Notes under the pieces: generated by a model
Databases searched by the model: none
What the model was told of the DNA's origin: nothing
Seen by the model: only the letters and a program-made list of their open reading frames with translations
From: Okeania sp. SIO2C9
GTDB lineage: Bacteria > Cyanobacteriota > Cyanobacteriia > Cyanobacteriales > Microcoleaceae
Direction: 5' to 3'
NCBI RefSeq assembly: GCF_010672455.1
Contig: NZ_JAAHGO010000029.1
Coordinates: forward strand, 1-64,000
Length of the DNA stretch: 64,000 nucleotides
Part shown: piece after piece, positions 43,706-53,299 of the stretch
Numbering within the stretch: the stretch's first letter is position 1
Layout of the letters: each line of letters opens with the position of its first letter
Program-made: the position numbers and the translations under genes

Positions 43706-44488
43706 ATGGAAACTATCAAAGCAATTAGTCAAACTGTTCTCAAAAAAGCAGTAGCTCAAGCTTCTCAACTTCCTGAGAGTCAAAAAACATCTGTTGCTCA
43801 AGGAAAAACTTATGAAGTTCTCAATTATTCTCCAGCAGAACAGGGACATTACCAAATTGAACTCAATAATAATGCTGGAACCTGGTATATTTTCTCCGAT
43901 CATTGGGAGCTATCCTGGGAAAATCAGGCAGAAATTATAGAATCTAATAACTCAGATTTATTGACTGCTGAAAATCTGAAAGCAATTATGCCCGATGCTT
44001 CTGATGATGATATTCATAGATATGTCGCTCCTCTCAATCAAGTTATACATGATTTTGATTTAGCAACAACAACTAGAGCTTGTGCATTTATTGCTCAAAT
44101 TGCCCATGAAAGCGGTTCTTTCTATTATAAAGAAGAATTAGCTAGTGGTGCAGATTATGAGGGACGAGAGGATTTAGGTAATACCCAACCAGGAGACGGC
44201 AAACGATATAAAGGAAGGGGTCTGATTCAACTTACTGGTAGAGCTAATTATCGTGAATGTGGTCAAGCATTAGATTTGCCTTTAGAAGACAACCCGGAAA
44301 TGGCTGTTCAAGACCCTTATACGAATGCAGCGGTGGCAGCTTGGTATTGGGAAAGTCGCGATATTAACGAGTATGCAGACCAAGGAGATTTTGAAAAAGT
44401 CACCCGTCTGATAAATGGTGGTCTGAATGGTTATAGCGATCGCCTGCAATTTTGGGAAAGAGCTAAAAGAGTTTTTGGTATTGATTAA
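43706..44488 (+). CDS. GH19 chitinase/endolysin-like glycoside hydrolase
   Basis: A 260-residue protein. Residues about 1-75 are a small N-terminal domain (LNYSPAEQGHYQIELNNNAG, TWYIFSDHWEL) of the type attached to cyanobacterial cell-wall hydrolases. The remainder is a GH19 catalytic domain: CAFIAQIAHESGSFYYKEE (catalytic Glu), RYKGRGLIQLTGRANYRECG, NAAVAAWYWESR, TRLINGGLNGYSDRL. This arrangement is common in phage endolysins and secreted lysozyme-like enzymes that cut chitin or peptidoglycan. No signal peptide, so release would need a holin, a secretion device or lysis. It lies 525 bp after the C39-like peptidase. Confidence 0.9.
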   Translation: METIKAISQTVLKKAVAQASQLPESQKTSVAQGKTYEVLNYSPAEQGHYQIELNNNAGTWYIFSDHWELSWENQAEIIESNNSDLLTAENLKAIMPDASDDDIHRYVAPLNQVIHDFDLATTTRACAFIAQIAHESGSFYYKEELASGADYEGREDLGNTQPGDGKRYKGRGLIQLTGRANYRECGQALDLPLEDNPEMAVQDPYTNAAVAAWYWESRDINEYADQGDFEKVTRLINGGLNGYSDRLQFWERAKRVFGID

Positions 44489-44813
44489 GAAAGGAACAGC
44501 CCATTTTGACTCCTTCTTAGAAAAGTTAATTTAGTGCAGGTAAACCTCAAAATGTTCGCCTTTGTTAAGTGTTAGTCTTAAGGCAACTTATCTATTAGCA
44601 AATCTTATCTGAAGGATCAACCCAACATTGATATTTTGTTGGGTTACTCTTGCGGGAAGCAAGCTAAATTCTTCAACCCAAACTATCCCCATGGGATTAA
44701 CTCTTATTTCTCTATAATAGAAGTTTTCATAAAAATAATCATAAATATAATACAGAGATTTTGGCTTGAAGGCAGAAGTTTTGTAGTTTACCTTTGTTAA
44801 AACCGCTATAAGT
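44489..44813. other. Intergenic region, no feature recognised
   Basis: AT-rich leader between the GH19 and membrane protein genes. Contains an imperfect pair of CAACCCAA and TTGGGTT stretches (about 44618-44683) that could form a hairpin; no ORF. Confidence 0.45.
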
Positions 44814-45815
44814 ATGCAGCCTCAAAATGATTTTGATAATTCTGATTTCAATTCCCTCGAAAACAAGCAAATGTCTGAGGAACAAAATTCTATTCCGGTT
44901 ATTGATGAAATAGATACTAAAGTTTATGATTTATTGGCCCAAATAAACGAGGTAATTACTGACTATAATTTCCTCCAGGAATTAAGCGAAGAAAATCAAG
45001 AAGAAGTTTCCAAATTTTTGATGTTACTATCAGACATTAAAACTCTATATCTATCTGGAAAATTAACTAAAAATAGTTACCAAAAATCAGAAGTTGCTAA
45101 TTTAGTATTTAATCTTAGTATTGCCATTCAATCTTTTCAGCATAACCCCCAAAAACGGCTGATTGAAAAACTGCGAATTGATGGAGAATTTAGAATCAGA
45201 AGAATTAAAAACTTTTGGCTAGCTTTACCTATTAATTTTTATCGAAAATTTACCTCGAAGATTATTCTGAAAATTTTACTAGGGTTAATTTTAGGACTTC
45301 CATTATACATAGTAGTTCCCCTGGGCTTATCATCAGGAAGCAATAACTTAGAACAAGCTCTACAGTCAAAAGGAATTATTTCCTCAGATATTTCTAGTAG
45401 GACTAATGACACACCGGATATGTATATAAAAGATTTTCAAATGACAGTTTGGCTAGGAAATTTGTGTTTTACTGCTGGCGCTCTTGGCAGCATAATTAGT
45501 ATCTTATCTCGACTTAGTAATTATCAACAATCTGAAGAGGAGCACCAATATCAAGATTCAATAATTCCTATCTTAGTTGGTTTTTATAAGCCTCTGATTG
45601 GCGGAACATTTGGCATTTTAATCTTTGCTATTTTACAGGGGGGAATTATTCCTATTACCTTTGGTGAAATTAATAACGAAAAGAGGCAAGATCAAAGATG
45701 GATGTCTCTATTTTCTTTGTCTTTTGTTGTGGGATTTAGCGAGCGATTAGCAAAAGATATTATTAATACGACAGAAAAACATTTTGATTCAGAGAAATTA
45801 GGAAATGATAGATAG
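44814..45815 (+). CDS. Membrane protein with long cytosolic N-terminal domain, unknown function
   Basis: A 333-residue protein. Residues 1-150 are soluble, acidic and helical (EIDTKVYDLLAQINEVITDY). Then come about four hydrophobic segments: IILKILLGLILGLPLYIVVP, NLCFTAGALGSIISILSRL, ILVGFYKPLIGGTFGILIFA, and MSLFSLSFVVGFSERLAKDI. The stretch FYKPLIGGTFGI...F...VGFSERL resembles a conserved block of cyanobacterial membrane proteins, but I cannot name the family. Next to the GH19 enzyme it might be a holin-like or immunity factor; only position suggests this. Confidence 0.6.
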   Translation: MQPQNDFDNSDFNSLENKQMSEEQNSIPVIDEIDTKVYDLLAQINEVITDYNFLQELSEENQEEVSKFLMLLSDIKTLYLSGKLTKNSYQKSEVANLVFNLSIAIQSFQHNPQKRLIEKLRIDGEFRIRRIKNFWLALPINFYRKFTSKIILKILLGLILGLPLYIVVPLGLSSGSNNLEQALQSKGIISSDISSRTNDTPDMYIKDFQMTVWLGNLCFTAGALGSIISILSRLSNYQQSEEEHQYQDSIIPILVGFYKPLIGGTFGILIFAILQGGIIPITFGEINNEKRQDQRWMSLFSLSFVVGFSERLAKDIINTTEKHFDSEKLGNDR

Positions 45816-45831
45816 ATGGACAAAAATGTTG

Positions 45832-46021
45832 GGCGTTGCTGAATTAGGGTATGATATTAATCTTAATTACTTAGGAGTCAGGAGTCAGGAGTAAGGAGTC
45901 AGGAGGGAAGAAATAAGAAGAAACCCCAAGTATAAGGAGAAAGTTTTTTTGTGGGGTAAGCGGAACGGAGTTCTATCGCACTCTGATCCAGACAAATATC
46001 ATACCTTAAATCACCAACGCC
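45832..46021. mobile_element. MITE-like element, family GGCGTTGCTGAA, copy 2
   Basis: GGCGTTGCTGAATTAGGGTATGATATT at the left end and AATATCATACCTTAAATCACCAACGCC at the right end are inverted repeats. Interior shares AAGCGGAACGGAGTTCTATCGC with the copy at 22889. Confidence 0.8.
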
Positions 46022-46058
46022 AAATGTTGAAAGGTAATTACTTAATAACTGAAGTGTT

Positions 46059-46166
46059 ATATCATGTCTGGATAATCAGTGATAAAAAAACTTTATCTCT
46101 TTTAATCTTTTATTCCCTTCTGTCTTACTTCCTCCAAAGTGTAAGTATTTAACCGGACATGATATA
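46059..46166. mobile_element. MITE-like element, family TATCATGTCCGG, copy 2
   Basis: TATATCATGTCTGGATAATC at the left, AACCGGACATGATATA at the right; interior retains ACTTTATCTC. Directly follows the element at 45832. Confidence 0.75.
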
Positions 46167-46375
46167 AATAATTTGTATTTGTTCTCCTTCTTTAGCTGTT
46201 ATTGATTAAACGCTTTTCAAGTTCGGAAACTGTTTCATTAATTTTGACTTTTAAGAGAGGAAGCATAAATACAAGAGCGTTAGAGGAGGGTGGCATCAGC
46301 TGTATCGCTCTCTAGTTTTCTTCACTATTATATCTGATTAACTTATATTAAGCACAGCTTCATAGAGAATTGGTA

Positions 46376-46840
46376 TCAATATTGTGAGATTAAATAATTT
46401 GTTTCTATTGCCCATAAATCAAATGCAGTGGGCAATAAGTGTAGAGAATTTACGTCATCAACTACTTCCGATACAACAGAATCTTGCCCGACAGTATGGT
46501 TTAAACCGATAGCGTGTACTACTTCGTGAGATACCACATACTGTTGTAAATATTGATTTTCAACATATAGCAATTCATCAGATAAGAAAATATCGCTGTT
46601 GATTTGATGCTCTCCAGGAAAGTAAGCATAGCCAAGATAAGGAGTATTTGAATCTATACTAATTTTTATTTCTGCTGTATTGTAGTCTACTTGTTGAAAG
46701 TCTAAATAAGTTCTGTTTTCTATGTAGTCGAAAGTATTGTTAAATAAGGCTTGAACTTCTGGTGTAATACTACTGTCATAGCCATAAGTTGCATCTGGAC
46801 TTAAAGCAAGTCCAGTCAGAATATCATAATTATCAGACAT
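46376..46840 (-). CDS. Matrixin-like zinc metallopeptidase, copy 2
   Basis: A 154-residue near-copy of the peptidase at 26368-26826, with the same zinc site (HEVVHAIGLNH) and only scattered substitutions; a two-residue difference lies near the C-terminus (EVVDDVNS against EVIDLNS) and the first residues differ (MSDNYDIL against MYHYDIL). GAGG ten bases before ATG 46840 supports this start, better than in copy 1. The upstream regions of the two copies are unrelated, so the duplication covered little more than the gene. No signal peptide. Confidence 0.8.
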   Translation of the reverse strand: MSDNYDILTGLALSPDATYGYDSSITPEVQALFNNTFDYIENRTYLDFQQVDYNTAEIKISIDSNTPYLGYAYFPGEHQINSDIFLSDELLYVENQYLQQYVVSHEVVHAIGLNHTVGQDSVVSEVVDDVNSLHLLPTAFDLWAIETNYLISQY

Positions 46841-47342
46841 AATTTCTTACCTCATCTACAATTTTGAACAATTCAATTAAAAAAAACGTTTAAAAAGCTT
46901 CACCCTTATTAATAAATCATCTTATTTAAATGATTAATAATCCGCAACCCTTCCAAAAAAAATTTTACTGATTCTTCATGAAACTAGATTTTTTTATGTT
47001 TTTACCGTGATTATACCTAGTTTTTATTCTTTTTATTATATGGTATATTTTTTTGACTACTTTATTTAACCATTTTTTTAGTTAAGAAAAACTTGATATA
47101 TATAGATTATAGTTAACTTGAATGTGGTCTTTAATACCGGATAAAATTTAGCGATAGTCCTCTAAAAAACTTGGACAAAAAGTTTACATCTCTATACCAA
47201 TGCTAAGTAGAACATGGTAAATTTGGTAGTGCATCAAGAAAGTGTGGGAATGGTAATATAACTATTGTCCCTAAATACTTTTAACTCTTAAGTAAATGCT
47301 TACGGATAATGTAGTTTTTTTCAAATTAAAAGGTAAGAAATA
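46841..47342. other. AT-rich intergenic region, no feature recognised
   Basis: Upstream of both a minus-strand and a plus-strand gene. Very AT-rich, with no clear repeat, ORF or copy of the island promoter. Confidence 0.5.
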
Positions 47343-47678
47343 ATGTTTGTTAAGAATGCAAAATTTTGTGCTGCTTTTCCTTTGGGAATAGCAATGGCAA
47401 TATCCTCTCCTCTGTCTGTTCAAGCTGCTGTATTATCTTACAGCGGTTTTCATTTCGATAGACCACAGTAGGGGCGAACGGCCGCCCCTACAAGGTTTTG
47501 GTTATGACGATGTGGTTCATCCATCTGAAAAGCGCTGTATGAAATAGGATTTGAAGATAGAAGAATAGATGAAACTGCATTACAGATGGAACTGAGTGCT
47601 GAGGATCTGAATAATGATGGAAAAATCACCATAGAAGAAGTTTTTGAACTAGAGATAGAAGAGGAATGGGAATTATAG
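47343..47678 (+). pseudogene. Small exported EF-hand-like protein, split by a MITE
   Basis: ATG 47343 gives a signal peptide (MFVKNAKFCAAFPLGIAMAI...SVQAA) and then, after AVLS, runs into a 97-bp inverted-repeat element and a stop. Taking out the element and one TA copy joins codon TCT (47436-47438) to TAT-GAA-ATA. The frame then continues EIGFEDRRIDETALQMELSA and EDLNNDGKITIEEVFELE to TAG 47676. The restored protein is about 78 residues, exported, acidic, with one EF-hand-like DxNxDGxIxxEE loop. Function unknown; the disruption appears recent because the downstream frame has no other lesion. Confidence 0.82.
47441..47537. mobile_element. 97-bp MITE inserted at TA, family CAGCGCTTTTCA
   Basis: Ends CAGCGGTTTTCA and TGAAAAGCGCTG, flanked on both sides by TA (47439-47440 and 47538-47539), the target duplication typical of IS630/Tc1-type elements. 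Inside are ATAGACCACA/TGTGGTTCATCCATC and the palindrome GTAGGGGCGAAC...GCCCCTAC. Relatives: 57930-58070 and, more distantly, 58225-58338. Confidence 0.85.
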
Positions 47679-48567
47679 AGGAGGTAGGAGTCAGAATTTA
47701 CCCTTGGTTTTTCTGCCGTTGTCTGTCGAAAATGCTAACTTTTTGAGACTGATCGAGGGAAAATCTCGTACTTTTTTAGATTCAAAAAGGCTAAAACTTT
47801 TATATGTCAATGCTTTGATGATTATTCAGCGAGCCCTAATTATTTTTGTTATCAGACATGGCAGTGGGAGCATCTTGCTCCCATACTAGGCATTCCGACG
47901 TTGCTGATTCTGGGTATGATTTGATAATTTTGTATTTGGGATTTTGTATTTTGGATGGTTTAAACTACGGCGTTGCTGAATTGAAGTATGAATGCGCGAT
48001 TTGTGAGAAATGCGGGACTATGTAGGAGGTATACAACAAAGCCGCTGAGTAATGCTATCTATTATTTTGTAAGCATTCAGCCGTCAGCTATCAGCTATCA
48101 GCTATTCGTGTTAGTTTACAATAAAAACTTTATTAATTATCTTACTAGAAAAGTTGCCTCCCTTTCCCTTAAATTCTATTTTAATTTAAACACTGTCTTT
48201 AAGTAAGCATTCAGCCGTCAGCTATCAGCTATCAGCTATTGCTTTTGATGTGGCTTTAAAGCTGTATTAATTGAGCTAAAATTAATCTTACTACAAAAAT
48301 CGTTAAAGTCTATATTCATTTACACTATGTCCTTAAAAGCAGAGTCTTATTGCTGAGAGCTGACTGCTAATAGCTGTTTGCGCAGCATTCCGTAGGAAAT
48401 GCTTACGTCTTTAACAAGAGGGTCTTGCTGCTGTTTGCGCAGCATTCCGCAGGAAAAGCTGACTGCTAATAGCTGTTTGCGCAGCATTCCGTAGGAAATG
48501 CTTACATTATTTTTATTCACTATTGCTCTCCAATTCCCAATTCCCGACTCCTAAATTTCCTGTTTCT
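47679..48567. other. Intergenic region with dispersed repeats, no intact gene
   Basis: Contains one end of a GGCGTTGCTGAA element (about 47969-47990), two GCATTCAGCCGTCAGCTATC blocks (48073 and 48209) and three GCTGTTTGCGCAGCATTCCG units (about 48377, 48430 and 48473), the last related to the elements at 24652 and 43529. Short ORFs here cross the repeats and are not supported. Confidence 0.65.
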
Positions 48568-49905
48568 TTAAGCATAATGAAACGCATTATCCCAAATATA
48601 ATCTATTAATTGTTTAGCATCATCTAAAGGTAATACTCGACAACAACCATTTTCATCATAGGTTAATAATGGTATATCTGAAATCTCATCCTCATCTTCA
48701 TCATCTCTGACAATTTTGCCCTGAATTTTTGTGAGATTATTCAATGGTCCATTAATATCAAAATCAATTTTTGTATCAAAATTTTGCTCCATCCAGGCTT
48801 CAATTTTTTTATCCAATTGTTCTGGAGTTAGATATGTATTGCTTGCTAATAAGTGATAATAAACTAAAATAATTTCCTTACATTCTTCTTCTTCTGCATC
48901 ATCAATTAAAGTTTGAAATACACCTGCATTATTAGCAATATTATTAAAAAATAAAGTGTCTGTTACCTGTTTTTGAAACTTAATCTGTTTAGTTTTATAT
49001 TTACTATACTGCTTGAAACAAAATCCTCCTAAAGTTATTAATAGAGATGATGAAGCCAATAAAACTCCTGTCATATTCCTCACATCTTCCGGATTAGCTC
49101 TCAAGTTCAATTTTTCTACATAAGACGGACCGAAAACTAGAAAAACAATTACACCGATAATTAGTAAAAGTTGCGGTACAATTCTCAGGACAATAGGTAC
49201 TGCTGCACCAATAGCAGGTACTACTAGGATTAGACGGTCTTTCAAAGTCATACTAACTTTGACATTAGGAAATAGAAATTCTATATCATTTTTAGGAATA
49301 TTTTTATAGAGAGAAATATAAATTTTTTTAGGACTCAGATGAGATTCCTCCCCTTCGTTTTCCGAACCATCAGTATCTTCTGTATTTTGGCACTTAATTA
49401 ATAAAGCAACCCTTTCAAAAATATCAATTTTCTTTTCAATTTTGCGGAAAAAAAAATTCTTAACTTTTATTGTCTTATATATATCTCCTCGACAGTAACA
49501 TATTATCTCTTCAAAATCATCAAAATTGAGTTCTGTCTTCAGTTCAATTAGCGAAGTTTGCTGAAAAGCACGTTCTAAACTAGCTCGAGATATAGGAAAA
49601 AAATTTCCTTGCTCTAGAATTTTCTCAAAACTCTGAACAACTTTAGTTTTCATCATTGTTAGTTGTGATTCAGAGTGAGAGGCAATATATTTAGTATTAG
49701 CATCTGGATTAAATGGAGCATAATTTTCCTTTAATATCTCCAGTGTTTTATGTAATTTAAAATGATAATAAGCCAGCAGAATAGAACAAAAATCTCTAAA
49801 CTTTTGTAAAGAACCTTCTGGTAACTTACCATCTTTAATACAAAGTTCTATAATATCTTTTCTAGAATAAGGAATAAATGCTTCCCTGTCTTGATAAACT
49901 GCCAT
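48568..49905 (-). CDS. DUF3754-like membrane protein
   Basis: A 445-residue protein. The N-terminal part includes FEEIICYCRGDIYKTIKVKN and FERVALLIKCQ. It is followed by LYKNIPKNDIEFLFPNVKVS and LKDRLILVVPAIGAAVPIVL, the block I associate with DUF3754 (TMEM143-like) proteins. Two or three transmembrane helices follow (LRIVPQLLLIIGVIVFLVFG; VLLASSSLLITLGGFCFKQY). The C-terminal domain is acidic (VRDDEDEDEISDIPLLTYDE). Function unknown. The gene is divergent from the DICT/HD gene, sharing a 176-bp promoter region. Confidence 0.7.
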   Translation of the reverse strand: MAVYQDREAFIPYSRKDIIELCIKDGKLPEGSLQKFRDFCSILLAYYHFKLHKTLEILKENYAPFNPDANTKYIASHSESQLTMMKTKVVQSFEKILEQGNFFPISRASLERAFQQTSLIELKTELNFDDFEEIICYCRGDIYKTIKVKNFFFRKIEKKIDIFERVALLIKCQNTEDTDGSENEGEESHLSPKKIYISLYKNIPKNDIEFLFPNVKVSMTLKDRLILVVPAIGAAVPIVLRIVPQLLLIIGVIVFLVFGPSYVEKLNLRANPEDVRNMTGVLLASSSLLITLGGFCFKQYSKYKTKQIKFQKQVTDTLFFNNIANNAGVFQTLIDDAEEEECKEIILVYYHLLASNTYLTPEQLDKKIEAWMEQNFDTKIDFDINGPLNNLTKIQGKIVRDDEDEDEISDIPLLTYDENGCCRVLPLDDAKQLIDYIWDNAFHYA

Positions 49906-50081
49906 AGTTGTATACCTCGATTATATGAGGATATATCTTAACACTTTTTTCGCCCCATAAAGACGCGATAATACTTGACAAAATTATCATAGTATGTATA
50001 AATACAAGAAGCGATCACCTTGATAATAAAGGTAGCTAAAAGATAAAATACAAACATATAAAATAATCATCATTTAATAAA

Positions 50082-51482
50082 ATGAATCCAGAAGCAACTT
50101 TAAATCAACTTAAAGAAGCTAGTCCGGAAGGAAAACTTCCATCTAGTTATGGAGTTTATTTCAAAAATACATTGGTGGCTCTATGCCATGCATTAGAAGA
50201 CCACATATTACAAACTAGCACTAAACATTCTGAAGAAAAACCATTAGTTTTGGTAACCTTTCAACAAGGTAAATGGTATTTACAAGAAGCAGATCGTTAT
50301 CAAGAAATAGCACAATCTAGTCGTCACGTTGTTATTAGCGCAGTACCAGATAGTGGGTTATCCAAACATCCTACAAGTCAGCTAGAAAATGTCTCTTTAG
50401 TTAATTTGGAAACGAAGGATAGTTTAGTTAATGAATGGAATCTAATTATACTAGCTCCAAGTTACAGAGCTATGGTACTTTGCCATGAACTATCAGAAGA
50501 TGAATATGTACTCAATGGTCGGCCTGCTGTAGATGTGGAAAGAAAATTTTACGGTTTATGGACTTTCGACCGAACTTTAGTAGCTACAGCCGCAGAAATT
50601 CTCATAGAAAGATGTCGCCCCTACGATCCTGCCTTAGCAGACACCATTCAGAAACAACATCAAGAAATTCTAACTATCAAAGATGTACCACCTACAGATA
50701 TGACTAACGTGGTATCTCGAATAGTTTCTTATCTGCAAACTTCCCAACAGCAGATGATTGCGATGAATCGTCAAACTAGAGAACTTTGGGAGTTAGAAGG
50801 TCAAGCATTACGAGTTAGTCGCAACCTAAATGCTAATAAATTGCAAGCATTTTTACGAATGGCGCAGAAAGTAGATGAACGCGACCAGACTAACCCTATT
50901 GCCTCTTTGCAAGTAGCAGCTTTATCTGAGACTCTTGGTCAAATGTTAGATTTGCCTACTTTGCAGTTACGACGTTTGCGGTTAGCAGGATTATTGTTTC
51001 GAGTGGGGTTAGCATCAGCGCCAAACGAAGTATTTACTCAAACACCAGATGAATTAGATGATGCAACTTTAACTTTTTGGCAGGAAAGGAGCGTACTTGG
51101 TGCCCAATTATTAACAGCAATGCCAGAGTTAGCGCCTATAACTAAAATTGTGGCTCATCATTTAGAATATTGGGATGGTAGTGGTAAACCAGACGGTCTC
51201 AGAGAAGAGGAAATACCCATAGAATCTCGAATTCTGGGGTTAATTTCTTACTTCCAAGAGTTAATACAAGCACGAGGTAAACGAATAGCTCTTAGTTTGG
51301 GAGAAGCTTTAGAAAAATGTATCAATCACAGTGGCACATATTTTGAGCCTATTCTTGTAGAATCTCTCAGCAACGTGATTCGTTTAACAGAAATGGGTTT
51401 GATGCAATTACCTCAAAGGCCAAGTCAACTGCCCAACGTTTGGTTAGAGGAAGCAGTTACATCAAAGACATCAGTCAATTAA
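50082..51482 (+). CDS. DICT-domain sensory protein with C-terminal HD/HD-GYP-like domain
   Basis: A 466-residue signalling protein. Residues about 15-190 are a DICT domain (SYGVYFKNTLVALCHALEDH, NLIILAPSYRAMVLCHELSE, ERKFYGLWTFDRTLV), found with GGDEF and two-component proteins. Residues about 255-445 are an HD domain of HD-GYP type: RRLRLAGLLFRVGLA, ERSVLGAQLL, IVAHHLEYWDGSGKPDGLRE, EIPIESRILGLISYFQELIQ. The first HD pair and the GYP triad are changed (FRVG where HDIG is usual; GKP for GYP), so phosphodiesterase activity is doubtful and it may bind c-di-GMP or a partner instead. Confidence 0.88.
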   Translation: MNPEATLNQLKEASPEGKLPSSYGVYFKNTLVALCHALEDHILQTSTKHSEEKPLVLVTFQQGKWYLQEADRYQEIAQSSRHVVISAVPDSGLSKHPTSQLENVSLVNLETKDSLVNEWNLIILAPSYRAMVLCHELSEDEYVLNGRPAVDVERKFYGLWTFDRTLVATAAEILIERCRPYDPALADTIQKQHQEILTIKDVPPTDMTNVVSRIVSYLQTSQQQMIAMNRQTRELWELEGQALRVSRNLNANKLQAFLRMAQKVDERDQTNPIASLQVAALSETLGQMLDLPTLQLRRLRLAGLLFRVGLASAPNEVFTQTPDELDDATLTFWQERSVLGAQLLTAMPELAPITKIVAHHLEYWDGSGKPDGLREEEIPIESRILGLISYFQELIQARGKRIALSLGEALEKCINHSGTYFEPILVESLSNVIRLTEMGLMQLPQRPSQLPNVWLEEAVTSKTSVN

Positions 51483-51708
51483 TATCTTTAAAAATACCTC
51501 GATCTTTTCTTGACTTTGGATGTAGGAGCTTTTCTATTTCTTGAGTGGGGGAGTAGGGGAGTGGGGGAGAAGTAAACATCAGAATAATTAATACGCTAGT
51601 GGCGTGCTCATTCAAAAATGTCATTGCGCCTGTGTTAATTACTTAATAATTGAAGTTTCACCTCACAAAAGCATTTTTTTTTCACCCTAACACCTAAGAC
51701 CAATTTTT

Positions 51709-52329
51709 ATGTATATGAATCAATCAACATCCCTAGATATTTCGGCCATTCGAGTTGGCAAAATCAAACTTTTAGCCAGTGCTAATCTCCCTGGTGCAGA
51801 TTTAGCAGGAACCCAACTTTCAGAAGCAGACTTCTACCAAGCTAACTTGGTTGGAGTTAATTTTGCTGGGGCTAATCTACTGAAAGCTACTCTGAGAGCT
51901 AACCTGCGTGGAGCTGACTTCACTGGTGCTGATTTGAGAGGGGCAGACTTTCGTAATGCTGACCTACGGGGTACTATTTTTATGGATGCCCAAGTTAGAG
52001 GAACTAGCTTTGCAGGTGCTTTCTTGAATGGATCTGTACTGAATAATTTGGACTTGAGTGGAGTTGATTTTCGTGGTGCTGACTTACGAGGTGTGAATTT
52101 CACTAGAACTATTTTATTTCAAGCAGAATTTAGTAGTGCTAATCTAGCTGGTGCAGATTTATCCCAAGCAGATTTAGAAGAAGCTAATTTTACTGGGGCT
52201 ATACTCCGGGGCACAAATTTACAACGGGCTAATTTGCTCTGTGCTATAGTCGATCGGGCTGACTTCAATGGTGCTCTACTCACAGATGCTTGTCTGCAAG
52301 GTACACCACTTGATTCAGTCAATTCCTAA
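51709..52329 (+). CDS. Pentapeptide-repeat protein
   Basis: A 206-residue protein made almost wholly of A(D/N)LxG(A/T) pentapeptides (for example LRGADFTGADLRGADFRNAD), predicting a right-handed quadrilateral beta helix of about seven coils. A short non-repeat N-terminus (MYMNQSTSLDISAIRVGKIK) precedes it; the second ATG (51715) is an alternative start. Cyanobacteria have many such proteins and most have no known role. No neighbour points to a DNA-gyrase-protecting function. Confidence 0.92.
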   Translation: MYMNQSTSLDISAIRVGKIKLLASANLPGADLAGTQLSEADFYQANLVGVNFAGANLLKATLRANLRGADFTGADLRGADFRNADLRGTIFMDAQVRGTSFAGAFLNGSVLNNLDLSGVDFRGADLRGVNFTRTILFQAEFSSANLAGADLSQADLEEANFTGAILRGTNLQRANLLCAIVDRADFNGALLTDACLQGTPLDSVNS

Positions 52330-52472
52330 AAGTTTGATTTGCGTAGGCTATGTCTTCTCTGAAATTGATAAGTAGATGCAAAGTAATGCTTATTAAGTAC
52401 ATAAGTACAAGTAAACTTTACAATTCTTTATCAAACTGTTAGGATATCAGTGAAGGCAAACATTGAAAAATT

Positions 52473-53234
52473 ATGGTGACTGCGTTGTTTACCAATGTAC
52501 CAATGCAAAATCAAAGTGGCGATCGCCTAGTGAGCAAGGCAGCAGGAGCGGCAATTGCAGCTCTGTTTAAAAGCTCTGATAAAGTCGAAGCCAATGTCCG
52601 TGCAGAGCCAGTGGCCAAACTTTTACAGGGTAGTCTGGATGGGTTTGATTTCATTGGCAAAGGAATGCGGATGTACAATGGCCTTCGGATTGAAGTTATG
52701 GAGCTTTACCTGCAAGCTGTCTCAATAGACTTTAGTGCAATTTTTACTGGTAAAGTCAAATTAAGGCAGCCTATTCAGGCCACTCTGAGGACTGTATTAA
52801 CTGAGTCTGACTTGACCACATCTTTCAATACACCATTTGTGGTAGAGAAACTGCAAAGGCTCAAATATCAGGGACAATCCCTACATTTCCAAAATACTCA
52901 AATGACTATCACTGAAGATCGAGCCCTTAGACTTAAAACTCAAATCGGGGTAGGAAATCCAAATCAACCTATAGATGTTGATTTCACTGCTAACGTTGAA
53001 GTGGAAGATAGGCGTAAAATCAAATTTGTTAATGTAAAATATAATGGCGATCAAGAGTCTGTAGATTTAGGTAAATCTTTAATAGACCATGTTAATAATT
53101 TACTAGATTTAGATAAATTTGCTTTAGAAAATACTCAACTGCGAGTAGACCGACTACGGGTAGGAAGGGATGACATTACATTCTATGGTATAGCTAAGAT
53201 TGAACAGTTTCCTAGTGGGATTAAGAATAAATAG
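52473..53234 (+). CDS. DUF2993 (LmeA-like) protein
   Basis: A 253-residue protein of the DUF2993 family (related to actinobacterial LmeA lipid-binding phosphatases). Seen: SKAAGAAIAALFKSSDKVEA, KLLQGSLDGFDFIGKGMRMY, GLRIEVMELYLQAVSIDFSA, KLRQPIQATLRTVLTESDLT, FNTPFVVEKLQ. Cyanobacterial members are usually single-copy and uncharacterised; a beta-rich lipid-binding fold is expected. No clear signal peptide. Ends 65 bp before the TnpB remnant. Confidence 0.85.
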   Translation: MVTALFTNVPMQNQSGDRLVSKAAGAAIAALFKSSDKVEANVRAEPVAKLLQGSLDGFDFIGKGMRMYNGLRIEVMELYLQAVSIDFSAIFTGKVKLRQPIQATLRTVLTESDLTTSFNTPFVVEKLQRLKYQGQSLHFQNTQMTITEDRALRLKTQIGVGNPNQPIDVDFTANVEVEDRRKIKFVNVKYNGDQESVDLGKSLIDHVNNLLDLDKFALENTQLRVDRLRVGRDDITFYGIAKIEQFPSGIKNK

Positions 53235-53299
53235 TTGTTAATCTTTCTAGAATATTATCCTACTAATTAGCATTAGTGTATTTTAAACCTCAATCGCTA

